Positions 34,460-43,268 of a stretch of DNA of 64,000 nucleotides are shown in pieces (the stretch's first letter is position 1; each line of letters begins with the position of its first letter). The translations under genes and the position numbers were made by a program. This DNA is from Paenibacillus nanensis (GTDB lineage: Bacteria; Bacillota; Bacilli; Paenibacillales; Paenibacillaceae): contig NZ_QXQA01000013.1 in assembly GCF_003583765.1 (NCBI RefSeq), positions 1-64,000 of the forward strand, written 5' to 3'. The notes beneath the pieces are model-generated. The model made no database searches and was not told where the DNA came from. It saw nothing but the letters and a program-made list of their open reading frames with translations.

Positions 34460-35473
34460 TTACAATTGCGTAATGCGATGGAAGGATGCTTTCGGCTGAT
34501 GCGAACGATCGAATACGAGCGGCCAGTTCCTTCTTCCGCGCACGGGGAAATCATGCAGCCAGGTATAGTCATCAGCCGCGCCCCAGAACGTCACCGAATC
34601 AATGACGTCGCGGTATTCCCGGAACAAGGCGAATACGTTGTCATACCGTTCCGCCTGCAGCTCCATCATTTCCGAAGTCGGCTCTGTCAGATCCGTTCGC
34701 TTATCGTCAAACCCGAAGACGGAAATGTCCAGCTCCGTAATATGCAGGCGCAGCCCAAGCGAGGCGTAGCTTTCGATCGCCTGCCGGATTTCCTCTAAGG
34801 ACGGCCCCGCCAAATTCCAATGCGCCTGCAGGCCCATTCCATGTACAGGTACCCCTTTGTCGAGCAGCCCTTTCAGGAGACGCATGATCTTATCCCTTTT
34901 CTCCGGCTGGCATTCGTTGTAGTCGTTATAGAACAGCTGAGCGCTCGGGTCCGCGGCGTGGGCGAACTCGAATGCTTTCCCGATGAAATCTTCGCCGATA
35001 TTGTCCAGCCATGGCGACTGCCTAAGCCATACATCCGCTTTATCCTCGATCACCTCGTTCACGACATCCCAGCAGTAGACGCGCCCCTTGTAGCGGCCGG
35101 CGACGGTATCGATATGCTCTTTCATCGTCTGCAGAAGCTCCTCGCGGCTTACCGGATTTCCGTCAGCGCCTTTAAACACCCATGCCGGCGTCTGGTTATG
35201 CCAGACAAGCGTATGGCCGCGCATTTTCATTCCGTTATCCGAGGCAAATTGCGCAATGCGGTCAGCGATCTCGAACGTATACACCCCCGGTTCAGGGTGT
35301 ATACGCTCAAATTTCATATCGTTCTCCGCCGTTATACTGTTGTAATGCGTCTGAAGCAGCCCTTTGCTTGACTCCAGCGTCGATGCGTTGATTGCCGCGC
35401 CGATATCGAACATTCCCCGATAAGTCTCTGCAAGCGACACAAACGACGACCGATTGGCATGTTGATTACTCAT
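34460..35473 (-). CDS. xynA2: Intracellular GH10 endo-1,4-beta-xylanase
   Basis: 337 residues, ATG after GGAGGAGATCAGTTC. Single GH10 barrel with acid/base Glu140 in WDVVNE and nucleophile Glu247 in ITELD; GHTLVWHNQTP and LQAHWN are further GH10 blocks. No signal peptide or binding module, so it acts inside the cell on imported xylo-oligosaccharides and aldouronates. It directly follows aguA, as xynA2 does in the Paenibacillus JDR-2 cluster. The GH43 xynB expected next is absent. Confidence 0.95.
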   Translation of the reverse strand: MSNQHANRSSFVSLAETYRGMFDIGAAINASTLESSKGLLQTHYNSITAENDMKFERIHPEPGVYTFEIADRIAQFASDNGMKMRGHTLVWHNQTPAWVFKGADGNPVSREELLQTMKEHIDTVAGRYKGRVYCWDVVNEVIEDKADVWLRQSPWLDNIGEDFIGKAFEFAHAADPSAQLFYNDYNECQPEKRDKIMRLLKGLLDKGVPVHGMGLQAHWNLAGPSLEEIRQAIESYASLGLRLHITELDISVFGFDDKRTDLTEPTSEMMELQAERYDNVFALFREYRDVIDSVTFWGAADDYTWLHDFPVRGRRNWPLVFDRSHQPKASFHRITQL

Positions 35474-35500
35474 GAACTGATCTCCTCCATTGTCTAAAAT

Positions 35501-37579
35501 TTAATAAATCGTCCGCCCTTGCTCGTCCGAGATGCCCGACTTCCGGTAGAAATACGTGTTAATGACATCCCGCCACAGCTTGGCGTTCTCCAGCTGTTCC
35601 TTCGCCCTGCCGGTTACATGGCGGAAGCGTTCCTCGTCGATTTTGCCTTCCAGCGAAAGCCAAGAAGCGAGCTGCGCTTCCACCCTCTGAACGCCTTCGA
35701 AATGGGTGTCGTAAATATGTTGAATGACGGTTTTCCCCGAATGAAGCTTATGAATATAAGGGACGTGATGGAAGAACAACAGCAGTTCGTCCGGGCAGGT
35801 CGCCAAATTTTCGTATACCCTGGCATTCTCCGCTTCATATTGGGCGGTGTAGCCCGTGCCTGTCGCTTGGGTCCGGTCGACGCCGATCCCTTTCCAATCG
35901 GCAAAGTGGTACGTCCCCCACTTCGAGTATTCATAGCCGTCGACATCGGGTCCGTAATGGTAATGCGGCGTCACCATCCAGCCGACGCCAAGCGGGGCGG
36001 TATAGCTCTCATACGTGCCCCAGGATTCCATGAGCCAGCCGGTAATCGTCTCAACGACCGCCGCATCGCCGCCGAACGTCTGCCGGGTCCATTCCTCCGC
36101 GATCGCCTCCGCTTCCAGGTCCGGATTCCACATCAATCGGCCGTAACCGTACAAATTGGACTGCGCGAGGTGGTGGCCGGTCCAGTTGTCGTCATCCCCG
36201 ATGTTGGATACAGCCGTTACACCGCAATGCGTATACGGATGAACTTTGCCGGCTGCGAGATCCTTCACCCGCGTGCCTTCGCCCTTCAGGCGGGTGTCGA
36301 AATCCAGCACTTCCTTCCATTGCGGGACAAGAAAGCAGACATGCCGCTGCTGGCCGGTATATTCCTGCGTCACTTGGAACTCCATCATATGATTCGTATT
36401 CGGCATCGCGCCGAAAAGCGGCGATACGGGCTCCCTTACCTGGAAGTCCATCGGGCCGTTCTTAATCTGCAAAATAACGTTATCTCGAAACCTTCCATCG
36501 AGCGGTCTGAAATGGTCATACGCCGCTTTGGCGCGATCCGTCGACCGGTCTCTCCAATCCTGCTGGCAGTTATAGACGAAGCAGCGCCACAGCACGATTC
36601 CCCCGTATGGCGCGAGCGCGTCCGCCAGCATATTGGCGCCGTCCGCATGGTCGCGGCCGTAGGTGAACGGACCCGGCCGGTTCTCCGAATCCGCCTTCAC
36701 GAGGAAGCCGCCGAAATCCGGGACGTAGCTGTAGACCTCATTCGCCCTTTCCTTCCACCATGCCTGTACGCGTGGATCCAGCGGATCGGCCGTATCCAGC
36801 TCGCCAAGCTCAAGAGGACCCGCAAAGTTTACGCTAAGGTACAGGCGAATGCCATACGCCCGGAACGTATCCGCGACCCGCGCGACATCCGGCAAGTAAC
36901 GCTCCGTAATTAGCTTCGTCTCTTGGCGGTGAACGTTCACGTTATTGATCGCAATGCCGTTAATTCCGACCGACGCGAGAAGACGCGCATAATCCTTGAT
37001 TCGCGGCGAGCGGGCAAGCAGCTCGTAATTCCGGTAAAAAATCGATCGGCCGGCATAACCGCGCTCCACGCTTCCGTCCATATTGTCCCATTGGTTCAGC
37101 ATGCGAAGGCGGAAGGCCGGCTGTTCGACCACGTTGAAGCCGTTCTCTCCGATGCCCTCTGTCTGAAGCAGCCGCAAGAAATGAAAAACTCCGTACATAA
37201 GCCCGCGTTCGGAGCGGCCCGCGATCGCGATCGAACACAAATCGCCGTTGTCAATCGTCCGGATAATAAACCCTTCATCCGGAAGCTGCTCTGCCTCTGC
37301 TAGAGATATGGCGAGGCCATCCAGCGGCATCGCGCCGATGATACCGGCCGCAATACATCGTTTGCGGTCCACAGCGGAAGCCGCATCGGTCACCTCCGGC
37401 TTGTTCCCCGTCAGCGCCTCGATACCGGACGCGAGCTCGCCGATTGCGGTGTTCAGCACGCCGCCTCTTTCGCCCGGGATGCAAATAATTGAGCGGAAGC
37501 AATCCGCCCATTTCGCTAAACCTTTATTTGATAATTGACCCTCGTAGTGAAGCCAAGCTTTATACCCTCTGCTGCTCAT
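35501..37579 (-). CDS. aguA: GH67 alpha-glucuronidase
   Basis: 692 residues, ATG after ACGGAGGTGCGGAC. Full-length GH67: N-terminal alpha/beta domain (1-130), barrel with FRLRMLNQWDNMDGSVERGYAG, GGFLVKADSENRPGP (general acid Glu), and IKNGPMDFQVREP (Asp and Glu of the base pair), and a helical C-terminal domain. It releases 4-O-methylglucuronate from the end of aldouronates. No signal peptide, so cytoplasmic, after import by LplB-YtcP. Confidence 0.95.
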   Translation of the reverse strand: MSSRGYKAWLHYEGQLSNKGLAKWADCFRSIICIPGERGGVLNTAIGELASGIEALTGNKPEVTDAASAVDRKRCIAAGIIGAMPLDGLAISLAEAEQLPDEGFIIRTIDNGDLCSIAIAGRSERGLMYGVFHFLRLLQTEGIGENGFNVVEQPAFRLRMLNQWDNMDGSVERGYAGRSIFYRNYELLARSPRIKDYARLLASVGINGIAINNVNVHRQETKLITERYLPDVARVADTFRAYGIRLYLSVNFAGPLELGELDTADPLDPRVQAWWKERANEVYSYVPDFGGFLVKADSENRPGPFTYGRDHADGANMLADALAPYGGIVLWRCFVYNCQQDWRDRSTDRAKAAYDHFRPLDGRFRDNVILQIKNGPMDFQVREPVSPLFGAMPNTNHMMEFQVTQEYTGQQRHVCFLVPQWKEVLDFDTRLKGEGTRVKDLAAGKVHPYTHCGVTAVSNIGDDDNWTGHHLAQSNLYGYGRLMWNPDLEAEAIAEEWTRQTFGGDAAVVETITGWLMESWGTYESYTAPLGVGWMVTPHYHYGPDVDGYEYSKWGTYHFADWKGIGVDRTQATGTGYTAQYEAENARVYENLATCPDELLLFFHHVPYIHKLHSGKTVIQHIYDTHFEGVQRVEAQLASWLSLEGKIDEERFRHVTGRAKEQLENAKLWRDVINTYFYRKSGISDEQGRTIY

Positions 37580-37620
37580 GTCCGCACCTCCGTTTTATAC
37601 GAATAGATTCATATTCTTAG

Positions 37621-37673
37621 TAAAAAAGAACATAGGCGGCCTGATTCGACGAACCAAGCCGCGCATGTTCTTT
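37621..37673 (-). terminator. Internal terminator between ytcP and aguA
   Basis: Arms AAAGAACAT (37625-37633) and ATGTTCTTT (37665-37673) with inner GGCGGC/GCCGCG pairing; the minus strand reads into TTTTTTA. Eight bases past the ytcP stop. Confidence 0.8.
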
Positions 37674-37680
37674 ATGGGGT

Positions 37681-38604
37681 TTAACCTTTTACGCCGCCTA
37701 CCGTCATTCCTTTAACAAAATATTTCTGCAAGAACGGGTAAACCAAAATGATCGGCAAGCTCGCCACAATCGTCATCGTCGCGCGGATCGACGTCGGCGT
37801 CACCGCCGTTACCCCGCCCATCGCGCCGGCGAAAGCGTCTGCAGCAGACTGCGAGCTGCTGGCCGTATTCGTCGTCTGCAAAATTTTCATCAGCTCATAC
37901 TGCAGCGTGCTCAGATTGATATTGGATGAGTTATAAAGAAAGACGTCAAACCAAGAGTTCCATTGGCCTACCGCAACGAACAGCGAGACAGTCGCAAGCG
38001 CCGGAACCGTCAGCGGCAATATGATCCGTATGAACGTTGCGAATTCGCCCGCGCCGTCGATCCGCGCCGATTCCAGAATGCCCTCCGGCAGTCCTTCAAT
38101 GAAGGAGCGGATAACGATCATGTTAAATACGCTGATAATGCCTGGAATAATATAAACCGCAAACGTATTCAGCAGGTTCAGGTCGCGAATGAGCAGGAAA
38201 CCCGGAATGAGTCCGCCGCTGATGTACATGGTCAGGATAAACGTAATGGTAATAAACTTGCGAAGCACGAATTCCTGACGGCTTAGCGTATAGGCCAGCA
38301 TCGCCGTACAGAATACCGACACGATGGTGCCGACAATGGCGCGCGACGCGGATACGAACATGGAGTGGAAGATGGTCGCTTCATTAAATACGAATTTATA
38401 GTTTTCCCAGGTGAACATGCGCGGCCAAATATGGATGCCGCCTCTCACCGCGTCATTCGCGTCGTTGAGCGAAACCGCCGCCATGTTCAGGAACGGATAC
38501 AGCGTCACGACAACAAGACAAAGCATAAAGATCACATTAAGCGTGTCAAAAATACGGTCGCCCCAGCTGTTGTACCGACTCCGGGATGCGCTGATGTTGC
38601 TCAT
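37681..38604 (-). CDS. ytcP: Aldouronate ABC importer permease (YtcP-like)
   Basis: 307 residues, ATG after AGGAGGAACTTTCG. Six helices of the MalG/CUT1 type; the coupling loop is ESARIDGAGEFATFIRIILPLTVPA. A Ser/Ala/Gly-rich loop near residues 245-265 is usual in YtcP. Pairs with LplB to form the channel for the LplA-bound oligosaccharide. An ATPase gene is absent, as is normal: a shared MsmX-like ATPase is used. Confidence 0.93.
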   Translation of the reverse strand: MSNISASRSRYNSWGDRIFDTLNVIFMLCLVVVTLYPFLNMAAVSLNDANDAVRGGIHIWPRMFTWENYKFVFNEATIFHSMFVSASRAIVGTIVSVFCTAMLAYTLSRQEFVLRKFITITFILTMYISGGLIPGFLLIRDLNLLNTFAVYIIPGIISVFNMIVIRSFIEGLPEGILESARIDGAGEFATFIRIILPLTVPALATVSLFVAVGQWNSWFDVFLYNSSNINLSTLQYELMKILQTTNTASSSQSAADAFAGAMGGVTAVTPTSIRATMTIVASLPIILVYPFLQKYFVKGMTVGGVKG

Positions 38605-38643
38605 CGAAAGTTCCTCCTATCCTAGCGCTCTTGCAAGCTGCGG

Positions 38644-39615
38644 TTAATATAGTCTGCTCTCGCCGAGCTTCTTCGCGATCGAGTTGGCGGAGATCAGGAA
38701 GACGCAGCTTACGACTGTCTTGAACATACCTGCGGCCGTTGCGAGCGAGAAATTGCTCTCTTCGATGCCGTATTTCAACACGAATATTTCAAGGTTATCG
38801 GAGTAATCGGACGTCATGCCGTTGCCCAGCAGATACTGCGGCTCGAAGCCGGCCTCCAGAATATACCCTAAGTTCATAATTAACAGTACGACGATCACCG
38901 GCTTGAGGCCAGGCAGCGTAATGCTCCACATGCGCTGGAGGCGGTTTGCGCCGTCGATTTCGGCAGCCTCGTATTGGGAAGGATCGATTGTCGTTATGGC
39001 CGCCAAATAAATAATGGTATTCCAGCCTACATCCTTCCATACTTCGGTTCCGCCGAGAATGCCCCAGAAATATTCGCCTTTCGCAAGCCAAAGGATAGGC
39101 GAATCGAGCACGCCGATTTTCATTAACAGAACGTTAATAATGCCTTCGTTCGATAGAACGGTTGTGACGATGCTTGCCGCCACGACCCAAGAAATAAAGT
39201 GCGGCAAATAACTGATCGTCTGCACGACTCTTTTGAAAAAAATGTTCCGCAGCTCGTTCAGCAATAGCGCCAGCACAATCGCAGTAACAAACCCGAGCAC
39301 GAGCTTGATCGAGCTCATGACAAACGTATTGCGCAAAATTCTGTAGAAGGATTCATCCGTAAACAAAAAGTTGAATTGATCAAATCCGATCCATTCCTGC
39401 TCGGAAAATTTTTTGTACGGCTTGTAATTTTGGAAAGCCGTTAACCAGCCCCAGAGCGGAACGTATTTAAAAATAAACAGCCACAGTAGGAAGGGTACAG
39501 ACATGAGAACTAGCGCTCGCTGCTGCATCAGTCTCTTCAGGAACAGCTTGAAGCCGGCCGGTTCGGCCTTAGGGCCGCGAGACGTTTGAATAACGGGTTC
39601 TGTATAATTCTCCAC
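38644..39615 (-). CDS. lplB: Aldouronate ABC importer permease (LplB-like)
   Basis: 323 residues, GTG start after GAAAGGAGAAATCGTA. Six helices; opening block RALVLMSVPFLLWLFIFKYVPLWGWLTAFQNY and coupling loop YEAAEIDGANRLQRMWSITLPGL are typical LplB. It lies between lplA and ytcP, 39 bp before the latter, with a stem-loop between it and lplA. Confidence 0.93.
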   Translation of the reverse strand: MENYTEPVIQTSRGPKAEPAGFKLFLKRLMQQRALVLMSVPFLLWLFIFKYVPLWGWLTAFQNYKPYKKFSEQEWIGFDQFNFLFTDESFYRILRNTFVMSSIKLVLGFVTAIVLALLLNELRNIFFKRVVQTISYLPHFISWVVAASIVTTVLSNEGIINVLLMKIGVLDSPILWLAKGEYFWGILGGTEVWKDVGWNTIIYLAAITTIDPSQYEAAEIDGANRLQRMWSITLPGLKPVIVVLLIMNLGYILEAGFEPQYLLGNGMTSDYSDNLEIFVLKYGIEESNFSLATAAGMFKTVVSCVFLISANSIAKKLGESRLY

Positions 39616-39653
39616 TACGATTTCTCCTTTCCGCTATCCAATCTGGAAGAGGA

Positions 39654-39682
39654 AGGGCCGGAAATATGACATCTCCGGCCCT
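39654..39682 (-). promoter_or_regulatory. Intercistronic stem-loop between lplA and lplB
   Basis: Perfect arms AGGGCCGGA / TCCGGCCCT with an 11-base loop. No T-run follows on the minus strand. Such hairpins after binding-protein genes often protect the upstream message and lower downstream expression. Confidence 0.6.
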
Positions 39683-39698
39683 CCCGATTGATGCTATA

Positions 39699-41396
39699 TT
39701 ACCACTTGCCTGCGATACGGTTCTGAATCATTTCGTTCATTGTTTTCTCATAAGTCGCTTTGTCGAGCTTGTTGAACTCCTTCATATACTCAGCCCAAGT
39801 CGCTTCGAATTTATCCGGAGCTTCCATGATCATCTTAGGCAGATATTTCTTCTGCAGATCATCGGACTTCGTTGTAAAGATTTGCTCCGGCGTGCCTTGG
39901 CCCAGATTGATGGACCATGCAGGGTACCAAGGACGGTCATCCGGATCGGAGAAGTAATCCGAGAATGTTGCTGCATCATAAGCCGCAAGCAATTCTTTAT
40001 CGCCGTCTGTGAAGCCAGATGCCGCAACCTCAGGCTGGTTGCCTACGCCGTAGGAGTTGCCGTCAGCCAGCAAGGAGTTGCTGCCGTAACGCGGCCAGCC
40101 GTATTCGAAGTATTGGAAGCCGTAGCTCAGCTTAAAGTTCGTGTCGTCACGGTTTTTCTGCTGCTCTTCGGTCATGAAGTAACGGCCTTTTTCGTCAACG
40201 CTGTACGTTACGTCTTTCTCGCCCCATTGCACGAGAATTTGGTTTTCTTCTTTCAGCAGATTGTCGAAGTACTGGATGATGCGAACCGGATCCTTCGCGT
40301 CAACGGAGATGCCTACGCCGCGGTTATTGACGAAGGAAGGCGGATCGACGTACTGGTCTTTAATATTTTCGTTGAACACGACCGGAAGCGGAGCATAGCG
40401 CTTCTCGTCAATGCCTGCCGTCTTCAGGTTGTTCGTCGCCTCGCCGATTTGCCAGTTGTAAGCAAAGTAGCCGAGCAGTCGTCCGGAAGTGACCTTCGCC
40501 ATAAATTGGTCTTTGTTCATCGTGAACGATTCCGCGTCGAACAAGCCTTCCGCGTAAATTTCGTTCAGCGCCTTCATCCAAGGCTTCTGAATATCGTCCG
40601 TTCCCGCTACAACCTTCGCTTCATGCGTATCCATATTCACGTATACGCCGCCGTCGTTCGGATAACCGGCCAGATGCACCGCCGCGTTCTGAATGTTGTA
40701 GAACGTATCGGATGGCGCGAATACAGCGAAACCGATCGTGTCTTTGCCTTCAACTTGCGGATGCTTCTCTTTGTACTGTCTGATCAGATCGAAATACTGA
40801 TCAAGCGTTTTCACTTTCGGATAACCGAACTCCTTCAGAACGGAGCGCTGCATCCAGAACGCGCCTTGGCTAATATTCGGATCGCCGATATAGCCTTGGT
40901 CCGCGGAATAGGGCAGGAAGTAAATTTTGCCGTCTGCTTGACGGAACTTGTCGAAGTAAGGTCCGTATACGCGCTTAATGTTTGGTCCGTATTGCTCAAT
41001 CAAATCGTCCAGCGGCATAAATGCGCCAGCGTCCAGAAGCTTGTCTATTTGGCCTTCAGGCGCGATAACATCCGGGTAGTCGCCGGAAGCGATCATAACG
41101 CCTGCTTTCGTATCTTCTTCGCCAACCAGGTATTCCATTTTCCAATCAACGCCGGTTTGCTCTTGCAGGATCTTACCGATCGTTGTCTCGCTTGCCATGA
41201 CATCTTTGCCTCTAGATTGGAAGTTGAAGTACGTGAAGGTTACAGGCTCAACCGACGCCGGCTGATCACTGCTTGCAGGCGCTTGCGACGCAGACGTTTC
41301 GTTGTTCTTGTTCGAATTGCCGCCGCTGCAGCCAGCCAGCGCCGATGCTGCTATAAACAGCGACATCGCGATGGTAACCAGCTTCTTTTTACCCAT
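39699..41396 (-). CDS. lplA: Oligosaccharide (aldouronate)-binding lipoprotein LplA
   Basis: 565 residues, ATG after AAGGGGGCATATCTGT. Lipoprotein signal with ALAGC at 19-23, then a Ser/Asn linker, then a family 1 solute-binding fold of the large LplA/YtcQ type (VTFTYFNFQSRGKDVMASE; ASGDYPDVIAPEGQIDKLLD; GDYPD pocket). It captures aldouronates at the outer face for LplB-YtcP. Own promoter with a cre-like site at 41433-41451. Confidence 0.92.
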   Translation of the reverse strand: MGKKKLVTIAMSLFIAASALAGCSGGNSNKNNETSASQAPASSDQPASVEPVTFTYFNFQSRGKDVMASETTIGKILQEQTGVDWKMEYLVGEEDTKAGVMIASGDYPDVIAPEGQIDKLLDAGAFMPLDDLIEQYGPNIKRVYGPYFDKFRQADGKIYFLPYSADQGYIGDPNISQGAFWMQRSVLKEFGYPKVKTLDQYFDLIRQYKEKHPQVEGKDTIGFAVFAPSDTFYNIQNAAVHLAGYPNDGGVYVNMDTHEAKVVAGTDDIQKPWMKALNEIYAEGLFDAESFTMNKDQFMAKVTSGRLLGYFAYNWQIGEATNNLKTAGIDEKRYAPLPVVFNENIKDQYVDPPSFVNNRGVGISVDAKDPVRIIQYFDNLLKEENQILVQWGEKDVTYSVDEKGRYFMTEEQQKNRDDTNFKLSYGFQYFEYGWPRYGSNSLLADGNSYGVGNQPEVAASGFTDGDKELLAAYDAATFSDYFSDPDDRPWYPAWSINLGQGTPEQIFTTKSDDLQKKYLPKMIMEAPDKFEATWAEYMKEFNKLDKATYEKTMNEMIQNRIAGKW

Positions 41397-41432
41397 ACAG
41401 ATATGCCCCCTTAATCATTTGTCGCTTTTTGT

Positions 41433-41446
41433 TGTAAGCACTTTCA
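41433..41446. promoter_or_regulatory. cre-like site on the lplA promoter
   Basis: TGTAAGCACTTTCA fits the CcpA cre consensus with one mismatch and overlaps the predicted start of transcription. A second cre-like palindrome GAAAACGTTTTC lies at 41456-41467 in the -35 region. Confidence 0.7.
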
Positions 41447-41451
41447 TTATA
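41446..41451 (-). promoter_or_regulatory. -10 hexamer of the lplA promoter
   Basis: TATAAT on the minus strand, 50 bp before lplA. No good -35 at the right distance, which fits dependence on an activator such as YesN. Confidence 0.6.
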
Positions 41452-41497
41452 AAGCGAAAACGTTTTCTTTCGTTACCCATCAATCTATAGTTCGTCC

Positions 41498-43228
41498 TTA
41501 GTAAATCATAGGCAATCGAATTTCAACTTTCGTGCCCGCTCCGGGCTCGCTTTCCAGGGAGAAATGGAACTCTTCCTTATAGCACATCCGCAGTCTGGCA
41601 TACGCGTTTTTCATCCCGACATTGTCCCTGCCCTCTTCTTCTTCCTGCTGCAAATAACCTAGAATGTCCTCTCGTTTGCCCGCATCCATGCCGATGCCGT
41701 TATCGGTCAAGCGGAATACAAGATCGTCTCCCGACTGTGAAATATCGATGGTAATCAGCCCTTTGAAAGGCGACTTCTCTATGCCGTGTATGCTTGCGTT
41801 TTCGACAAAAGGCAGGAACGTCATTTTCGGGATCGTCAGCTCCCGCAGCTCTTCGTCAACATGAATCGTATACTCGAGCTTGTCCCCAAACCGGTATTTT
41901 TGAATTTCGAGAAAGCATACAATCAGCTCGATTTCATCTTTTATCGATACCCAATCCTGTCCCCAGGTAATCGACTTGCGAAATATTTTGGACATATCCA
42001 TAATGATTTTGGCCGTTTCCTTCTCGCCTTTCATCAAGCTCCGCATTCGAATCGTCTCCAGCGCGTTGAACAGGAAATGGGGATTGATCTGGCTGTGCAG
42101 CGCGCGAAGCTGAGTCTGCCTCCGCTTCAGCTCCAAATCCTTCTTTTCGATATCCGCAATATAGACGTCGTCGATTAGGCTTTTAATCCGGTTCGTCATC
42201 CGGTTGAACTCCATCGTCAATTGTCCGATCTCATCGCGGCTTTCCTTTTTCGGAATGGGCTCGAACGTGCCGCTTTTCACCTTTTTCATATGCTTTAAAA
42301 TACGGACGAGACGGGTGTTCACCGATCTGGAGATCAATGCGATGATGATCGTAGGCAGAACGAAATTGATGATGGCCAGGTACAGCACGAACGATCTGGA
42401 CTTATGCACTTCCTCAAGCACATACCGTTCATTCATAATGCCGTGTAAGGTCCAGCCCCTCATATATTCTTCAGCCAGCGTCATCTCGAAAGGAATCATG
42501 TCCTCCGATATCGGAATGGAAGCATAGTCCGCTTCTTCCTCGCTAAGGAAGGTGAATGGATCGGTGCTGAAGGCGATTCGATTGTCCGGACCGGTCAAGT
42601 AAAGCTGACCGTCAAACGGGGAGTGCTGAAACAACGTGCTCATTTCGTCCCTATTCAAATCGATCTTCAGAATGTGGGTATAGGGCGATTCGGGATCGTA
42701 GTGGTTAAGCGCCTGAATCATGCTGAAGGAGCCTTTGTTGAAATAGACGGTCGGGTGCTTCAGATGCGCCTCATTGAAGCTCCGGTACCACGGCTCGCGC
42801 ATGACATCCTCGGTTAACCGCTCGATATTGCCGGAAGTCAGTATCGTATCATTGCTTGTGTAAATGGTCAGCTTGCCGACGGCATCGTACGTCTGGCTGT
42901 AAATGGACAGCGGCCCGCGCAAATACGCTTCATACGCCTCGATATAGGAGATTGGCGTATCGTACGTTCGATTCATAATTTCGTTGAAGCCGAATTCCAA
43001 ATAAAAATGATACGAAATGCCGACCGCTTCATCAAAAACCGTCTGCAGCTCGCCGATCGTTTTCTCCAAAGCAAAATTGGCGTCTCGTATTTTTTGATTT
43101 TTTATATTGGTTGCCGTTACATGATAGAAAATGACGTTTGTCAGCACGATCGGAATTAGAACCGACAATACATACATAATCAGCAGCTTGTTCCGGAGCC
43201 TAATATCGTTGAAGCTAAAATTAATCAT
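41498..43228 (-). CDS. yesM: YesM-type sensor histidine kinase
   Basis: 576 residues. Helix near 14-36, an extracytoplasmic sensing region (about 37-278, dCache-like), a second helix near 280-300, HAMP (about 301-353), then His_kinase (LRALHSQINPHFLFNALETIRM, phospho-His in QINPHF) and HATPase_c (PFVENASIHGIEKSP, DNGIGM). Such kinases sense extracellular sugars and signal to YesN. 40 bp after yesN. Confidence 0.92.
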   Translation of the reverse strand: MINFSFNDIRLRNKLLIMYVLSVLIPIVLTNVIFYHVTATNIKNQKIRDANFALEKTIGELQTVFDEAVGISYHFYLEFGFNEIMNRTYDTPISYIEAYEAYLRGPLSIYSQTYDAVGKLTIYTSNDTILTSGNIERLTEDVMREPWYRSFNEAHLKHPTVYFNKGSFSMIQALNHYDPESPYTHILKIDLNRDEMSTLFQHSPFDGQLYLTGPDNRIAFSTDPFTFLSEEEADYASIPISEDMIPFEMTLAEEYMRGWTLHGIMNERYVLEEVHKSRSFVLYLAIINFVLPTIIIALISRSVNTRLVRILKHMKKVKSGTFEPIPKKESRDEIGQLTMEFNRMTNRIKSLIDDVYIADIEKKDLELKRRQTQLRALHSQINPHFLFNALETIRMRSLMKGEKETAKIIMDMSKIFRKSITWGQDWVSIKDEIELIVCFLEIQKYRFGDKLEYTIHVDEELRELTIPKMTFLPFVENASIHGIEKSPFKGLITIDISQSGDDLVFRLTDNGIGMDAGKREDILGYLQQEEEEGRDNVGMKNAYARLRMCYKEEFHFSLESEPGAGTKVEIRLPMIY

Positions 43229-43268
43229 CCGTATATTCCTCCGCTTTTCGCCACGTCTTTCTGCCGAA

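Noticed and set aside
39666..41414. 582-residue plus-strand frame opposite lplA
   Set aside because: It is the antisense shadow of lplA, which has a lipoprotein signal, family motifs and a ribosome binding site.
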